From Colocasia esculenta (lineage: Eukaryota > Streptophyta > Magnoliopsida > Alismatales > Araceae), in contig CM024753.1 of NCBI GenBank assembly GCA_014218235.1, positions 183,062,348-183,126,347 on the forward strand: a stretch of DNA of 64,000 bases. The letters are read 5' to 3'. The notes under the pieces are model-generated. The model made no database searches, was not told the DNA's origin, and saw only the letters and a list, made by a program, of their open reading frames with translations. Position numbers and translations under genes: made by a program. Below, piece after piece: positions 19,265-29,671 of the stretch (positions are counted from its first letter, which is position 1; each line of letters starts with the position of its first letter).

Positions 19265-21301
19265 ATGCAATGCGACAATCCTCCCATCCAGCAAGATGCA
19301 GTAATTATTTGCCGCAGAGGCCTCATCATAACAATTAAAGAGAGACTCTTGGCTGCAAATATCAGAAGCTTTGACCAGTTGAATATTGCTGTGGCAGAAA
19401 TCGAAGGCTTCTTAGCCGAGCAATCAACTCATACAGCTCAAAAGGGTAAACTCCCTAAGGAGCGCAATTGCCTGCAAAAGAAGTCAATACTATCGACTTC
19501 TTGCCTAGTGATGAAAAAGGGGGCAGTAATCCCCACTACCTCAAGAAAGAAACCGGAACCAAAGATACCTCCGCCTACATTGGCCGAGCGTATGAAGGCT
19601 CCTTATTCTTTCAGAAAAGAGCATACCAGAAAACTCTTCGATCTCTGCCTTGATAATCAATTGATATCACTGCCAACACCAAAGAAGCCGGCAGATATCG
19701 GCAAGATCAATCAACCCAATTACTGCCCGTATCACCGTATGGTGGGGCATCCAATTGAAGATTGCTTCGTCTTCAAGAACGAAGCTCAAAAGGTAATCCA
19801 AGAAGGCCATATATCTATGCAAAATGGTCTGGTTGATCCTCCACAGCCTCATACTTCGGATTGGCCAGAACAATCTGTCAATGTTATACATACGGCGGAA
19901 CCCGCCACAAGCTCAAGGAATCCTGAGGTTGGATCTTCATGTAACCCACCTCAAGATACTTCTGGAGCTCATTCTCCGCCGAGATCTAGGCATCACGGTA
20001 CAAGGAAAACAATACAAAGAGTACAAAGGCAGCTCGAGCAATTGCAACAAAGCCAACAGGAGCTGCGCCAAATTATGCAAAGCATGGAGAGGCGTCAGGA
20101 TGTGCCTATTCAGGAATCCCACGCCTTCCAACCTGCTTATGTTTATCCACCTGCATATCCGGAGCTGCCCCCTATGCCGCCATTTCAAGACCCAATCGGG
20201 TGGTTCCTTGAAAATCCTCCAAATCCTGTCGAGCCGGCAAGGTTATATTCCTTCCGTCGCCAGCATACATTGCCTCTCTTCCGGCTATGTCTGCGATCAG
20301 GATATATGGATTATCTGGTCCCAGAAGAATTGAGACCCAACTATTGCCCATATCATCAACTGCTGGGACACGTCATTGAAGACTGTCCAAATTTCAAGCA
20401 TGAAGTGGAAGAGCTGATCCAGCAAGGACTCATCAATATGGGTAATTTTCTGGTCAATCCCCCACAACCTCATATTCAGCCACCATCAAATGAGCCATAC
20501 AATCCTGGACCTTATTCGGTCAATGTCATCAATGCATCATCCTCTGGGGTTCTTGAACCGGAGGGACAACCGCCTATGCCGCATCCATATCTATCCAGCC
20601 GATGGTATGATGATTGGCATCCTCTACATCGACGCTCATTTGATCTAAAAGATACTCAAGCCATATTCAATCAGCTTAAGATCAGAGGGTTGATAAAAGT
20701 ATTTGATCCTGAGCCTTATACTTCCGAAAGGGAAAGGGAGTCACATCTCTACTGTGAATATCATGCCAGAGTCATGCACTCTACCAAAGATTGCCCAGAT
20801 CTCCATGATTGGATCGAAACAAAGATCCGCGAGGGAATAATTGATCAGGAGGGAAATTTCCTGACCCCCTCACCACAAATATATGATCCAAGTCCACAGT
20901 TCCAAGCACAATATCAAGATCTATGTGAATATTATCATCGCCAGTTGGGCTATGGACGACATAGAAGCAAGGCTGATGTTGAGCAATTCAGAGTTGGCCT
21001 GTTTCAATATAGAAACGGAATATCAGAAAATGCTGCCGCGAAACCAATCTCGCAGCAAGCTGAGGAGTTTGTAGACGATTACTACCAACTCCCTCCTGAA
21101 ATTGTTGAAGGAGCAATCAACTCAACCTTTCAGGCACAACCCTCGGAAGCTGAATGGGTCACTGTTGGCCCTCGAAAGTCAAGAAATTCTAGGAGATCCG
21201 GCAAATCTATCGCCAAGGGTCGCCCTAGCAGAAAAAAATTCCTGAGCCATCTCAGAGCAAGAAGTGATGAATTCACTAGAAGCTCTACAAATGAAGAATA
21301 G
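19265..21301 (+). CDS. Element A Gag C-terminal region with three zinc-knuckle-like motifs
   Basis: A 678-codon frame. Its start continues the Gag domain (CDNPPIQQDAVIICRRGL). Three motifs of form C-x2-H-x4-H-x4-C follow: CPYHRMVGHPIEDC, CPYHQLLGHVIEDC and CEYHARVMHSTKDC, near residues 154, 361 and 497. The first two sit in a duplicated module that ends with PPQPH and SVNVI. The canonical retroviral knuckle has Cys at the second position; His here is typical of Tat-type Gag, from memory. Likely nucleic-acid binding. The TAG at 21299-21301 ends the frame; an overlapping frame continues at 21264. Confidence 0.75.
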   Translation: MQCDNPPIQQDAVIICRRGLIITIKERLLAANIRSFDQLNIAVAEIEGFLAEQSTHTAQKGKLPKERNCLQKKSILSTSCLVMKKGAVIPTTSRKKPEPKIPPPTLAERMKAPYSFRKEHTRKLFDLCLDNQLISLPTPKKPADIGKINQPNYCPYHRMVGHPIEDCFVFKNEAQKVIQEGHISMQNGLVDPPQPHTSDWPEQSVNVIHTAEPATSSRNPEVGSSCNPPQDTSGAHSPPRSRHHGTRKTIQRVQRQLEQLQQSQQELRQIMQSMERRQDVPIQESHAFQPAYVYPPAYPELPPMPPFQDPIGWFLENPPNPVEPARLYSFRRQHTLPLFRLCLRSGYMDYLVPEELRPNYCPYHQLLGHVIEDCPNFKHEVEELIQQGLINMGNFLVNPPQPHIQPPSNEPYNPGPYSVNVINASSSGVLEPEGQPPMPHPYLSSRWYDDWHPLHRRSFDLKDTQAIFNQLKIRGLIKVFDPEPYTSERERESHLYCEYHARVMHSTKDCPDLHDWIETKIREGIIDQEGNFLTPSPQIYDPSPQFQAQYQDLCEYYHRQLGYGRHRSKADVEQFRVGLFQYRNGISENAAAKPISQQAEEFVDDYYQLPPEIVEGAINSTFQAQPSEAEWVTVGPRKSRNSRRSGKSIAKGRPSRKKFLSHLRARSDEFTRSSTNEE

Positions 21302-21974
21302 AGAGAAAAATAGAAAAAGAAATGAAAAAAGAAAAATGAAAAAACAAATGGAGGATGCTATGGCAGCAGAAGCTCCTCAGCAGCTGACGGCTGTCCAAAG
21401 ACTCCAGCTGCTGATTAATGAGCTGGAAGAATATGAAGTCTCCGAGCCCTCTAATAAACCAACGCTCGACCAATATATCCCTTGGGAAGAAATCGAGCGA
21501 AAGAGGCGGCTCCGGAACTGGTTATTGCAAGTTCAACATGAAGCACTCCAAGAAGGTGACCTCCCTCCTTCGCCGAATCTGAGTCTCTTCAATGGAGATG
21601 AAGAAATCACCATGGAACAGTTGGACTCTATGTTCAGCTCTTTCCATTGCTATATGGTGTTCATTCCTCCTCCAAAGGAATTACAAACTCCCACAAGCAA
21701 TACTACTGCACAAGCGGGAGATAAACCAACGACGCTTGTATACCAGCGTCGACCTCCAGGCAATTCAAATCGTCATACTAAGAAGAGTCGTGGTAGGCAT
21801 CAAAAGGCGGCATCTTCCACTACCAAGCAGCCAGATAAGATCATACTCTTTCATGGCGAAGAAGCAAAGCCCTGCCCGAACCTCAAATCCGGGCGGACTC
21901 TTATATATTTGATCCTTCAGATGAAGAAGGAGGACTGTTCGACAAGGTTCCTCAATCTGGAGATAAAAATTTAA
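21264..21974 (+). CDS. Element A Gag-protease linker, charged
   Basis: A 236-codon frame overlapping the end of the previous one by 38 bases. The N terminus is strongly basic (about residues 12-30, Lys/Arg/Asn), followed by a coiled-coil-like LTAVQRLQLLINELEEYEV. No domain is recognised. The overlap and frame change could be a programmed shift or an indel; at least four similar changes elsewhere favour indels. Confidence 0.5.
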   Translation: MMNSLEALQMKNREKNRKRNEKRKMKKQMEDAMAAEAPQQLTAVQRLQLLINELEEYEVSEPSNKPTLDQYIPWEEIERKRRLRNWLLQVQHEALQEGDLPPSPNLSLFNGDEEITMEQLDSMFSSFHCYMVFIPPPKELQTPTSNTTAQAGDKPTTLVYQRRPPGNSNRHTKKSRGRHQKAASSTTKQPDKIILFHGEEAKPCPNLKSGRTLIYLILQMKKEDCSTRFLNLEIKI

Positions 21975-22033
21975 GTCCATATGCTTCATCAAATGAGCCA
22001 GACAATGTTCCCCCTCTTCCTAATGAGAAGCTA

Positions 22034-23386
22034 TTGGCTCCTATCTCTCAAAATAAGCCCGTCAAATCAAAAGAGCCTTCTGGGTCCACATCAAGGGAAT
22101 CCTCCCACTTGGACCAGATACGCTCCGAAGCTGACGGCAAAATTCTTCAGCAATTACGGTCACTTCCCGTCAACATTACTGTCTGGGAAGCGATTGCCTG
22201 GAGCAAAGACTTGAGGGAAACTCCCGTCAAAATACTCCAAGAGCCAGAAACTTATGAAGCCCATATAGCAATTTTTCAAGCACAAGCATATGAAGCACTG
22301 GCGGTAAATGTCACCTTCACTGACGAAGATTTGCTATTATCTTCCTCATATCACAATCGCCCCTTATATATGAAGGGAAAGATCAACAACATGCAATTGA
22401 ATCGGATCCTGGTTGATCCAGGGGCATCCATCAATCTAATGCCCTTCAAGACCTTTCAATCTCTATATCTTATGCCCTATATGCAAAGGGTGACGGATGT
22501 GAAGATCACAGGATTCAATCAGAATTCGGAAAAAGCCATCGGAAAGGTCACCGTCAACTTGACTCTGGGGGACTTTGTCACCAGGGTGACCTTCTTCATT
22601 ATTGATGCCAATACATCATATAGAGTCTTGCTTGGAAGACCCTGGCTGCATGAAAACTGGGTCATTCCATCAACTCTCCATCAATGCATTAAATATGCAA
22701 AAGAAGGGAAGCAGCATACAGTCTTTGCTGATCAAGCCCCGTTTCGGGAAGATGAATGCAACCTGACTGATGCCCCTTTATATCTTGGAGGACCAAATCT
22801 TCAACCCTCCTCCCTCCCTAAAGGGAAGGGTAAGCAAATTCAATCTTCAAATGAAGATAATGAAACTGACGAGCTTTTTGTGATAAACAAAAGCCTTGCC
22901 AAATTACCCGCAAATACCTCTCAAAGTAAAGCAACCCGCCCAGAACGGCGGAACATCAGTTATGAAGCTGATCATGCAAGTCAAGTTATCAATGGGAGCA
23001 TTCCTCTGCCATCCAACTGCATGCAGATTTGCTCTCTAAAGCAAGAACAAAGTGCCCAGCGATTAAAAACTTTCGTCGTCACTCATCAAAGAAAAGAAAG
23101 AAGAAAGAATGCAAGAAAGGCAGCAAAGCCAATCCTCTTCTACAAAGGGGAATCAATCCTTCCAACTTATACAGAGGATGATTTTGGTTGGGAAGATAGG
23201 TCCAATAACCAACTGGAATCAATACAAGAAATGGCCGATATGCCAGAAAAATTAAGGAGATGTGCAGAAAGCAGAAAATTCCTCAGGTACAAGATGTTTC
23301 CCGGAGAAATTTCTTCAAGCAACTATGGGAACCTTCTCAAGTCCGGGGGCAACCTCCATTCTCTGGGAGAGATACCAGAGGATTAG
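22034..23386 (+). CDS. Element A aspartic protease
   Basis: A retropepsin-like domain that would cut the Gag-Pol polyprotein. The active-site block is ILVDPGASINLMP at residues 126-138. Asp-Pro-Gly replaces the usual Asp-Thr/Ser-Gly. The flap and second hydrophobic-Gly region is seen in SYRVLLGRPWLHENW (about residue 195-210). The C-terminal 200 residues are a linker rich in Ser, Asn and Lys. TAG at 23384-23386 closes the frame before RT. Confidence 0.75.
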   Translation: MAPISQNKPVKSKEPSGSTSRESSHLDQIRSEADGKILQQLRSLPVNITVWEAIAWSKDLRETPVKILQEPETYEAHIAIFQAQAYEALAVNVTFTDEDLLLSSSYHNRPLYMKGKINNMQLNRILVDPGASINLMPFKTFQSLYLMPYMQRVTDVKITGFNQNSEKAIGKVTVNLTLGDFVTRVTFFIIDANTSYRVLLGRPWLHENWVIPSTLHQCIKYAKEGKQHTVFADQAPFREDECNLTDAPLYLGGPNLQPSSLPKGKGKQIQSSNEDNETDELFVINKSLAKLPANTSQSKATRPERRNISYEADHASQVINGSIPLPSNCMQICSLKQEQSAQRLKTFVVTHQRKERRKNARKAAKPILFYKGESILPTYTEDDFGWEDRSNNQLESIQEMADMPEKLRRCAESRKFLRYKMFPGEISSSNYGNLLKSGGNLHSLGEIPED

Positions 23387-23825
23387 GTTATGATACCAAA
23401 TCCTCCTATACAGTCAATGTTGTCGGATCATCACCAGAGGTCTGCAGCACGGAGAATAATCAGGAGTCCTCCAACTCCAACTCTCAAAATATTACTTCAA
23501 CTTTATCAAATGAGTTATCAAATGAAGAGCTACCAGAAAATTCTGCAAGCAATCTTCATCCACAAACTCTGAAGATATAAATCGCCATGAAGTTCACGTC
23601 ACCAATTCTGATGACGCGGAAGATTTCATAGATCTGCAACCAGCTCCCCAAGAAATTGAAGATGGTGGACAGGCCACTATCGATGAATTAATTGAACTCA
23701 ATCTCGGGAATCAACAAGATCCCCGGCCAATCTTTATCAGCACCCTTCTTGATGAACAAGAGAGGCAATCTTATCAAATTCTTCTACTGGAATTCCAAGA
23801 CTGTTTCGCTTGGAATTATAAAGAA
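23387..23825 (+). other. Protease-RT spacer in shifted frames
   Basis: Open in one frame to 23580 and then in the RT frame from about 23581 (motifs DEQERQSYQILLLEFQDCFAW just before RT). Ogre elements have an intron near the PR-RT boundary, so a spliced intron here is possible, but no convincing splice pair was established by eye. Confidence 0.35.
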
Positions 23826-24269
23826 ATGCCAGGACTAGAGCCATCAGTTGCTGAGCATGAATTATCCATACTGCACACGGCCAAGCCTGTCAAACAAGCT
23901 CAAAGGCGTATGCGGCATGAACTAGAATTGAAAGTAAATACTGAAGTCGATAAGCTTTCTGAAGTGGACTTCATCGAGCCATGCATATATCCAATATGGC
24001 TCGCCAACATTGTTCCTGTGAAGAAAAAGAATGGTCAAATCTGGATATGTATCGACTACAGGGACTTAAATAAAGCATGTCCCAAGGATGATTTCCCAGT
24101 TCCAATCACTGAAACAATGGTGGATATGACCACCGGCTATGAAGCCTTGTCATTCATGGACGGGTCTTCCGGCTACAATCAAGTCCGGATGGCATCAAAG
24201 ATAAAGATCATACTGCATTCAGATCACCCAAAGGTATCTTCAACTACAAGCGGATGCCCTTTGGTTTGA
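23826..24269 (+). CDS. Element A reverse transcriptase, N-terminal part
   Basis: RT fingers and palm, including WLANIVPVKKKNGQIWICID, YRDLNKACPKDDFPVP and FMDGSSGYNQVRM. The first catalytic Asp is in the FMDG block. The coding frame changes near 24230, where the next frame carries on with the KRMPFGLKNAG block. The reading frame extends upstream to about 23581. Confidence 0.85.
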   Translation: MPGLEPSVAEHELSILHTAKPVKQAQRRMRHELELKVNTEVDKLSEVDFIEPCIYPIWLANIVPVKKKNGQIWICIDYRDLNKACPKDDFPVPITETMVDMTTGYEALSFMDGSSGYNQVRMASKIKIILHSDHPKVSSTTSGCPLV

Positions 24270-25065
24270 AAAATGCAGGGGCTACATACCAAAGAGCCAT
24301 GACTAAGATATTCAATGAAATGATCCATGATGTGGTTGAATGCTATGTGGATGACTTAGTCGTCAAAACCAAAAAACGGGGGAATCATCTATATGATCTT
24401 CGCCGTGTTTTTGAAAGGCTTCGTCAATACAAATTGAAGATGAATCCGATGAAATGTGCATTTGGGGTTTCAAGTGGCAAGTTCCTGGGCTTCGTCGTCA
24501 AATACCGGGGAATAGAAATAGACCCCGATAAAATCAAGGCGATCCAGCAACTGCCTTCTCCTCAAAATTTGACAGAGCTAAGGTCACTCCAAGGGAGATT
24601 AGCCTATATCAGGCGATTCATATCCAATCTCTCAGGAAGATGCATGCCGTTCGGCAAACTAATGAAGAAGGATGCTCCCTTCATCTGGGACCAAGAATGT
24701 CAGGACGCTCTTGAACAAATCAAAGAGTATCTTCTCACTCCTCCAGTCCTAGGGGCGCCAGTTATTGGAAAGCCTCTTATACTCTATATTGCAGCTATGG
24801 ATGCTTCTCTGGGAGCTCTATTGGCACAAACAAATGAAGATGATAAAGAGCAAGCTTTATATTATCTTAGCAGAAAGCTAATTGGTCCGGAACTCCGGTA
24901 TGCTCCAATGGAAAAAGTATGCCTAGCACTGGTATTTGCTGTAAAGAAATTGAGGCATTATCTGCTGGCTCATGAAATTAAACTCATCTCCAAGTATGAT
25001 CCAATCAAATATCTGCTGAGGCAACCCATATTGTCAGGAAGACTCGCAAATGGGCTCTGCTCCTT
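24254..25065 (+). CDS. Element A reverse transcriptase C-terminal part and first RNase H
   Basis: MPFGLKNAGATYQRAM, then the catalytic YVDD at residues 31-34 (24344-24355), then thumb motifs (KFLGFVVKYRGIEIDPDKI). A Ty3-type RNase H follows from about 24700 (LILYIAAMDASLGALLAQTN, then LYYLSRKL, RYAPMEK and FAVKKLRHYLLAH). The ORF extends to 25132, but the homology changes frame near 25040-25060, by a one-base loss in an A run. Together this region copies element RNA into cDNA. Confidence 0.87.
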
Positions 25066-25563
25066 ATGGAATTTGATATCACATACATCCCACAAAGGGC
25101 AATCAAAGGGCAAGGCTTGGCCGAATTTTTAGCCGCACATCCAGTGCCAGAAGATTCCCCTTTATCTATAAACCTCCCAGAAGAAGAAACTCTTTCTCCT
25201 GCAAGTGAAAATTTAGTTCTCGAAGAGGTTGCCACAGTTGAGCTACCCTCTTGGGAATTATATTTTGATGGAGCTTCCCGAACTCTCCATTATACTGATG
25301 GTTCTACCACCGTCTCTACTGGAGCAGGAATCGTCCTAGTCACTCCATATGGAGGGATCTTATACAATTCCTGTGCTCTTATGAAGCCACTCACAAATAA
25401 TGAAGCCGAGTATGAAGCTCTGATTATTGGGCTCCGGCTGGCTCTCGAAATGGGAATCAAAGGCATACAAGTTTATGGGACTCACAGCTGGTCATCCGAC
25501 AAATATTGGGCCAGTATGAAGTCCGTAAACCACAATTGCTTCCATACTATACCACTGTCATGA
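25066..25563 (+). CDS. Element A second (archaeal-type) RNase H
   Basis: A separate RNase H domain after the Ty3-type one. It has the acidic residues in LYFDGASR and NNEAEYEALIIGL. The third acidic position falls at about 25474, where a one-base loss in a G run shifts the frame; downstream coding sequence is then in the frame of the integrase ORF. The presence of this additional domain is the diagnostic trait of the Tat lineage. Confidence 0.82.
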   Translation: MEFDITYIPQRAIKGQGLAEFLAAHPVPEDSPLSINLPEEETLSPASENLVLEEVATVELPSWELYFDGASRTLHYTDGSTTVSTGAGIVLVTPYGGILYNSCALMKPLTNNEAEYEALIIGLRLALEMGIKGIQVYGTHSWSSDKYWASMKSVNHNCFHTIPLS

Positions 25564-27086
25564 AGCTCAAAGAAAAATTCAACTTCTTCGACATATCTCA
25601 TGTGCCGAGAAGTGAAAATTCTCAGGCTGATGCTTTAGCCAAATTGGCCTCTGCTATAAAATTGCCTCCTGAAGGGGAATTGGACATAAGTGTCCGTCAC
25701 AGAAGGCTCATGCCGAGTATTCTCGACGCTGAGTCTAATGTTACGATTGAAGAAGCACATACTATAGAGCAAGATACAACAAATGAATCTGAAGATTGGC
25801 GCGAGCCGATTATTAAAATCAAGGGAGGTTGGCTACCTCCTGATCGAGCAGAAAGAATTCAGCTCTTACGCAGGGCTACGTCATATCAAATAATAGCAGA
25901 TCAACTATATAAGCTGGTCCATGAAAAGAAAGGGCCAGTCCTCCTCAGATGCTTATCCCTCAAAGAAGCCAAAATCATCATGAAAGAAGTTCACTCCGGG
26001 CTGTGTGGTGCACACCAAGCAGGAGAGAAGATGAAAATCAATATCAAGTTAAAAGGCTTCTACTGGCCTACCATGTACGCGGATTGCATCCGATATGCCC
26101 GTACATGTCATCAGTGCCAAGCATTTGGCCCTATACCAAGGAAATCACCAAATGTATTACACCCCACTGCGCCAACATGGCCATTTGCCGAATGGGGTAT
26201 GGATATTGTGGGACCATTCCCACCTTCATCTCAAGGCCACAAGTTCATATTGGCCGCCACATATTATTTCTCTCGGTGGGCTGAAGCTATCCCATTAAGG
26301 GAGGTAACCGGAGAATCAATCGCCAAATTTGTCAAGCAGAACATAATATACAGATTTGGGACTCCTCACAGGATCATATATGATAATGGGTCACAATTCA
26401 GAAATAAAACAATATATGCCTTGGCGGCGAAATTCCATATTGATTGGAGGACATCGTCAGTATATAATCCACAGGCAAATGGGTTGGCAGAAGCCTTCAA
26501 TAAAACCCTCTGTAAATTGCTCGCCAAGATAGTCGGCAACAGAAAGCGGGAATGGGGAGAAAAGGTTCATGAAGCCTTGTGGGCTTATCGAACTGTGTAT
26601 AAAACCCCTACCGGATGTTCGCCCTTCTCCTTGGTATACGGAGCTGAGGCCATGATCCCTATAGAAATTGAAATGGCATCCTATCGGGTGGCAATCCAAG
26701 GTGAACTACAAAATCAAGATCAAGACCAAATAGAAAGGAGACTTGAGGAGCTCTCCAATCTAGAAGGAAGGCGCCTTGAAGCATACAAGTCTCTCCAAAT
26801 ATATCAGGCTAGAATGGTTCGAGCATTCGACAAATTAGCAAGACCCAGAGCTTTTAAGCAAGGGGATCTTGTCATGGTCAAATGCAGAGAAGCAATGGCC
26901 GGAAAGTCATGCGGCAAACTTCAACCCACCTGGCTCGGTCCATATATCGTCACTCTGGCATATGAAGGAGGCGCATACCGGCTAGTTGACCATAAAGGTA
27001 ATGTGCCCTTTCCCCCGCTTAACGGGAAACACCTGAAATTGTATCATGCGCCAGAACATGAATTTCCTGGCCAGCCACCAAAATAA
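25506..27086 (+). CDS. Element A integrase
   Basis: Early residues finish the RNase H (SHVPRSENSQADALAKLAS). The zinc-binding HHCC domain follows (VHSGLCGAHQ ... CHQC). The catalytic core holds D in EWGMDIVGPFP, D in IIYDNGSQF and E in NGLAEAFNKTL. The C-terminal part (VMVKCREAMAGKS, LQPTWLGPYIV, HLKLYHAPEHEF) lacks an obvious chromodomain, consistent with Tat. The C-terminal piece is closely matched on the minus strand at 48194-48504 in element B. This is the longest intact domain of the element. Confidence 0.9.
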   Translation: MGQYEVRKPQLLPYYTTVMKLKEKFNFFDISHVPRSENSQADALAKLASAIKLPPEGELDISVRHRRLMPSILDAESNVTIEEAHTIEQDTTNESEDWREPIIKIKGGWLPPDRAERIQLLRRATSYQIIADQLYKLVHEKKGPVLLRCLSLKEAKIIMKEVHSGLCGAHQAGEKMKINIKLKGFYWPTMYADCIRYARTCHQCQAFGPIPRKSPNVLHPTAPTWPFAEWGMDIVGPFPPSSQGHKFILAATYYFSRWAEAIPLREVTGESIAKFVKQNIIYRFGTPHRIIYDNGSQFRNKTIYALAAKFHIDWRTSSVYNPQANGLAEAFNKTLCKLLAKIVGNRKREWGEKVHEALWAYRTVYKTPTGCSPFSLVYGAEAMIPIEIEMASYRVAIQGELQNQDQDQIERRLEELSNLEGRRLEAYKSLQIYQARMVRAFDKLARPRAFKQGDLVMVKCREAMAGKSCGKLQPTWLGPYIVTLAYEGGAYRLVDHKGNVPFPPLNGKHLKLYHAPEHEFPGQPPK

Positions 27087-27360
27087 AAACCGAGCACCCA
27101 AAAAGGGCTCGAAGCCGAAAGAAAATAAAAAAAATGATGATGGAAGTCTTGCCATAGATGGGGGCAAAGGAATCAAATTCCCACCTGCCCGTCATATATC
27201 CCAAATCTTTCAGTCCCTACCGAGCATGAAGCCAAGGGCATTCCATGTATAAACCAAAAAAAAAAAAAGGAAAATTCAATGAAAATGGAGGCTTATTTTG
27301 CTTATCCCGCCAAATGAGGTTCCAAACTACAATGCTAAACAATGTCAAAACCATACCAAA
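27087..27360 (+). other. Post-pol spacer of element A
   Basis: No gene. A/C-rich sequence between the integrase stop and the tandem repeat; its counterpart is 48060-48200 in B, where MKPRAFHV/MKLRALHV-type peptides are still alignable. Confidence 0.4.
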
Positions 27361-28465
27361 AGCCATAGCCAGCAAACCAAAAGGTAGGCTATGTCAATCC
27401 AAATACCAAAACCATAGCCAACAAACCAAAAAGGTAGGCTATGTCAAATCCAAATACCAAAACCATAGCCAGCAAACCAAAAAGGTAGGCTATGTCAATC
27501 CAAATACCAAAACCATAGCCAGCAAACCAAAAGGTAGGCTATGTCAATCCAAATACCAAAACCATAGCCAGCAAACCAAAAAGGTAGGCTATATCAAATC
27601 CAAATACCAAAACCATAGCCAGCAAACCAAAAAGGTAGGCTATGTCAATCCAAAATACCAAAACCATAGCCAACAAACCAAAAAGGTAGGCTATATCAAA
27701 TCCAAATACCAAAACCATAGCCAGCAAACCAAAAAGGTAGGCTATGTCAATCCAAATACCAAAACCATAGCCAGCAAACCCAAAAGGTAGGCTATGTCAA
27801 TCCAAATACCAAAACCATAGCCAGCAAACCAAAAAGGTAGGCTATATCAAATCCAAATACCAAAACCATAGCCAGCAAACCAAAAAGGTAGGCTATGTCA
27901 ATCCAAATACCAAAACCATAGCCAACAAACCAAAAAGGTAGGCTATATCAAATCCAAATACCAAAACCATAGCCAACAAACCAAAAAGGTAGGCTATATC
28001 AAATCCAAATACCAAAAACCATAGCCAGCAAACCAAAAAGGTAGGCTATGTCAATCCAAATACCAAAACCATAGCCAACAAACCAAAAAGGTAGGCTATA
28101 TCAAATCCAAATACCAAAACCATAGCCAGCAAACCAAAAGGTAGGCTATGTCAATCCAAATACCAAAACCATAGCCAACAAACCAAAAAGGTAGGCTATA
28201 TCAATCCAAATACCAAAAACCATAGCCAACAAACCAAAAAGGTAGGCTATGTCAATCCAAAACCAAAACCATAGCCGCAAACCAAAAAGGTAGGCTATGT
28301 CAAATCCAAATACCCAAAACCATAGCCAGCAAACCAAAAAGGTAGGCTATGTCAAATCCAAATACCCAAAACCATAGCCAGCAAACCAAAAAGGTAAGCT
28401 ATGCCAAATCCAAATACCCAAACTATAGCCCAAACCAAAAAGGTAGGCTAAATCCAAAACCAAAA
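27361..28465 (+). repeat. Tandem array of about 56-bp units in element A
   Basis: Roughly 19-20 units of the form CCATAGCCAGCAAACC, AAAAAGGTAGGCTATGTC, AATCCAAATACCAAAA. Units are nearly identical, with one-base length differences and two variants (GTCAATCC and ATCAAATCC). The open frames through it are by-products. Element B has a highly diverged reverse copy at about 46790-47950. Confidence 0.9.
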
Positions 28466-28687
28466 CTGAAATAACCTAAACCCCAAATCCAAACCCAAAC
28501 TCCATACCAAAGCCCATAACAATACCCAAAAGTTAAAAAAAAAAAAAATCTTCACGCTCAGAAGCCATCACCACCCATTCCATCACCACCTCACCACCCA
28601 TCCCATCCCAGTTCACTACCGGTTGTAGAACCAGACCCGTTTGATTATCTGAGCCAGTCAAATCTTCAAAAAAAAAAGAAGAGAAAA

Positions 28688-28910
28688 GAGGGTTAAAAAT
28701 AGAGATACCCCGATGGACTTAAGTATACGATTCCTTCTGTGCTTAAGGGTAAAAAGATCAAAAATCCAGCTGAGGCGAAAACCCGAGAGGGCGCTTCAGG
28801 CAAAAATGGATAACCCCTCAACGTGAAAACCCGAAAGGGCGCGTTGGAAAAAGCTAAAGGGGGGCCAGTCTTGGTGAAAACCCGAAAGGGCGCTAAGGCT
28901 GGTAATGTGA
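28688..28910 (+). repeat. Conserved non-coding module, copy 1
   Basis: Contains ATAGAGATACCCCGATGGAC, TTAAGTATACG, and three spaced copies of GAAAACCCGAAAGGGCGC. It is almost the same as 29672-29885 and is preserved in reverse in element B at 46540-46735. Confidence 0.75.
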
Positions 28911-29235
28911 CAAAAAATGAATGATGATGAAATGATGAAAAGAAGGATTCCTCAGTCCTCCATTCATACAAGTCGCCACATTACAAATGTAGAAGGTGAC
29001 AGATACCACATAGAAAAGAGATCAAGGCAACAAGCCCAATATACAAATGTTGTGCTGTGAAACAAAGGCAGGAATGCTTTTTCCTCTCCAGCCATTCAAA
29101 TCCAGTTGCAAACCCCTTTAGCCTGGCACCAAGCCATCAAGGAGGGGTGAAATTCAAATCCCAAAGTCAAACAATAAACACCATTCCAGAGCCCATTTAA
29201 AACCAAGTCCAGGGCTAAATCATACCCAAATCTCA
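28911..29235. other. Spacer, no gene
   Basis: Between the conserved module and the next tandem array. No coding signal recognised. The sequence after 29000 (ACAAATGT...GGCA) parallels the segment after 29985, so the duplication extends beyond the module. Confidence 0.35.
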
Positions 29236-29475
29236 TACTCATATCCAAACCCAAACCCAAAATACCACAAAGGTGACCCAAGTCACCCAACATATCCATA
29301 TCCAAACCCAAACCCAAAATACCACAAAGGTGACCCAAGTCACCCAACATATCCATATCCAAACCCAAATCCAAAATACCACAAAGGTGACCCAAGTCAC
29401 CCAACATATCCATATCCAAACCCAAACCCAAATACCACAAAGGTGACCCAAGTCACCCAACATACTCATATTCAA
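29236..29475 (+). repeat. Tandem array, about 57-60-bp units
   Basis: Four units of ATACCACAAAGGTGACCC, AAGTCACCCAACATATCC, ATATCCAAACCCAAACCC. GGTGACCCAAGTCACC forms a short inverted repeat in each unit. Confidence 0.85.
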
Positions 29476-29671
29476 ACCAAATCCACATCCAAATCCAAAT
29501 TCCAAAACCAAATTCCAAATCCGAATTTCCAATCATTGGCCATATTCAAATTTCAAACCACATTTGAAACCATCACTCACTCCATAACCAAACCTTTGGC
29601 CATTCAGCCATCCAAGTCAGTTGAGTCCTCGACGGCCTTGGCATAGAAAAAAAAGAAAGAAACAAAAAAGG

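Noticed and set aside
27245..28337. Repetitive proteins encoded by the 56-bp array (both strands)
   Set aside because: Open only because units lack stops; unit lengths of 55-57 shift the frame between copies.
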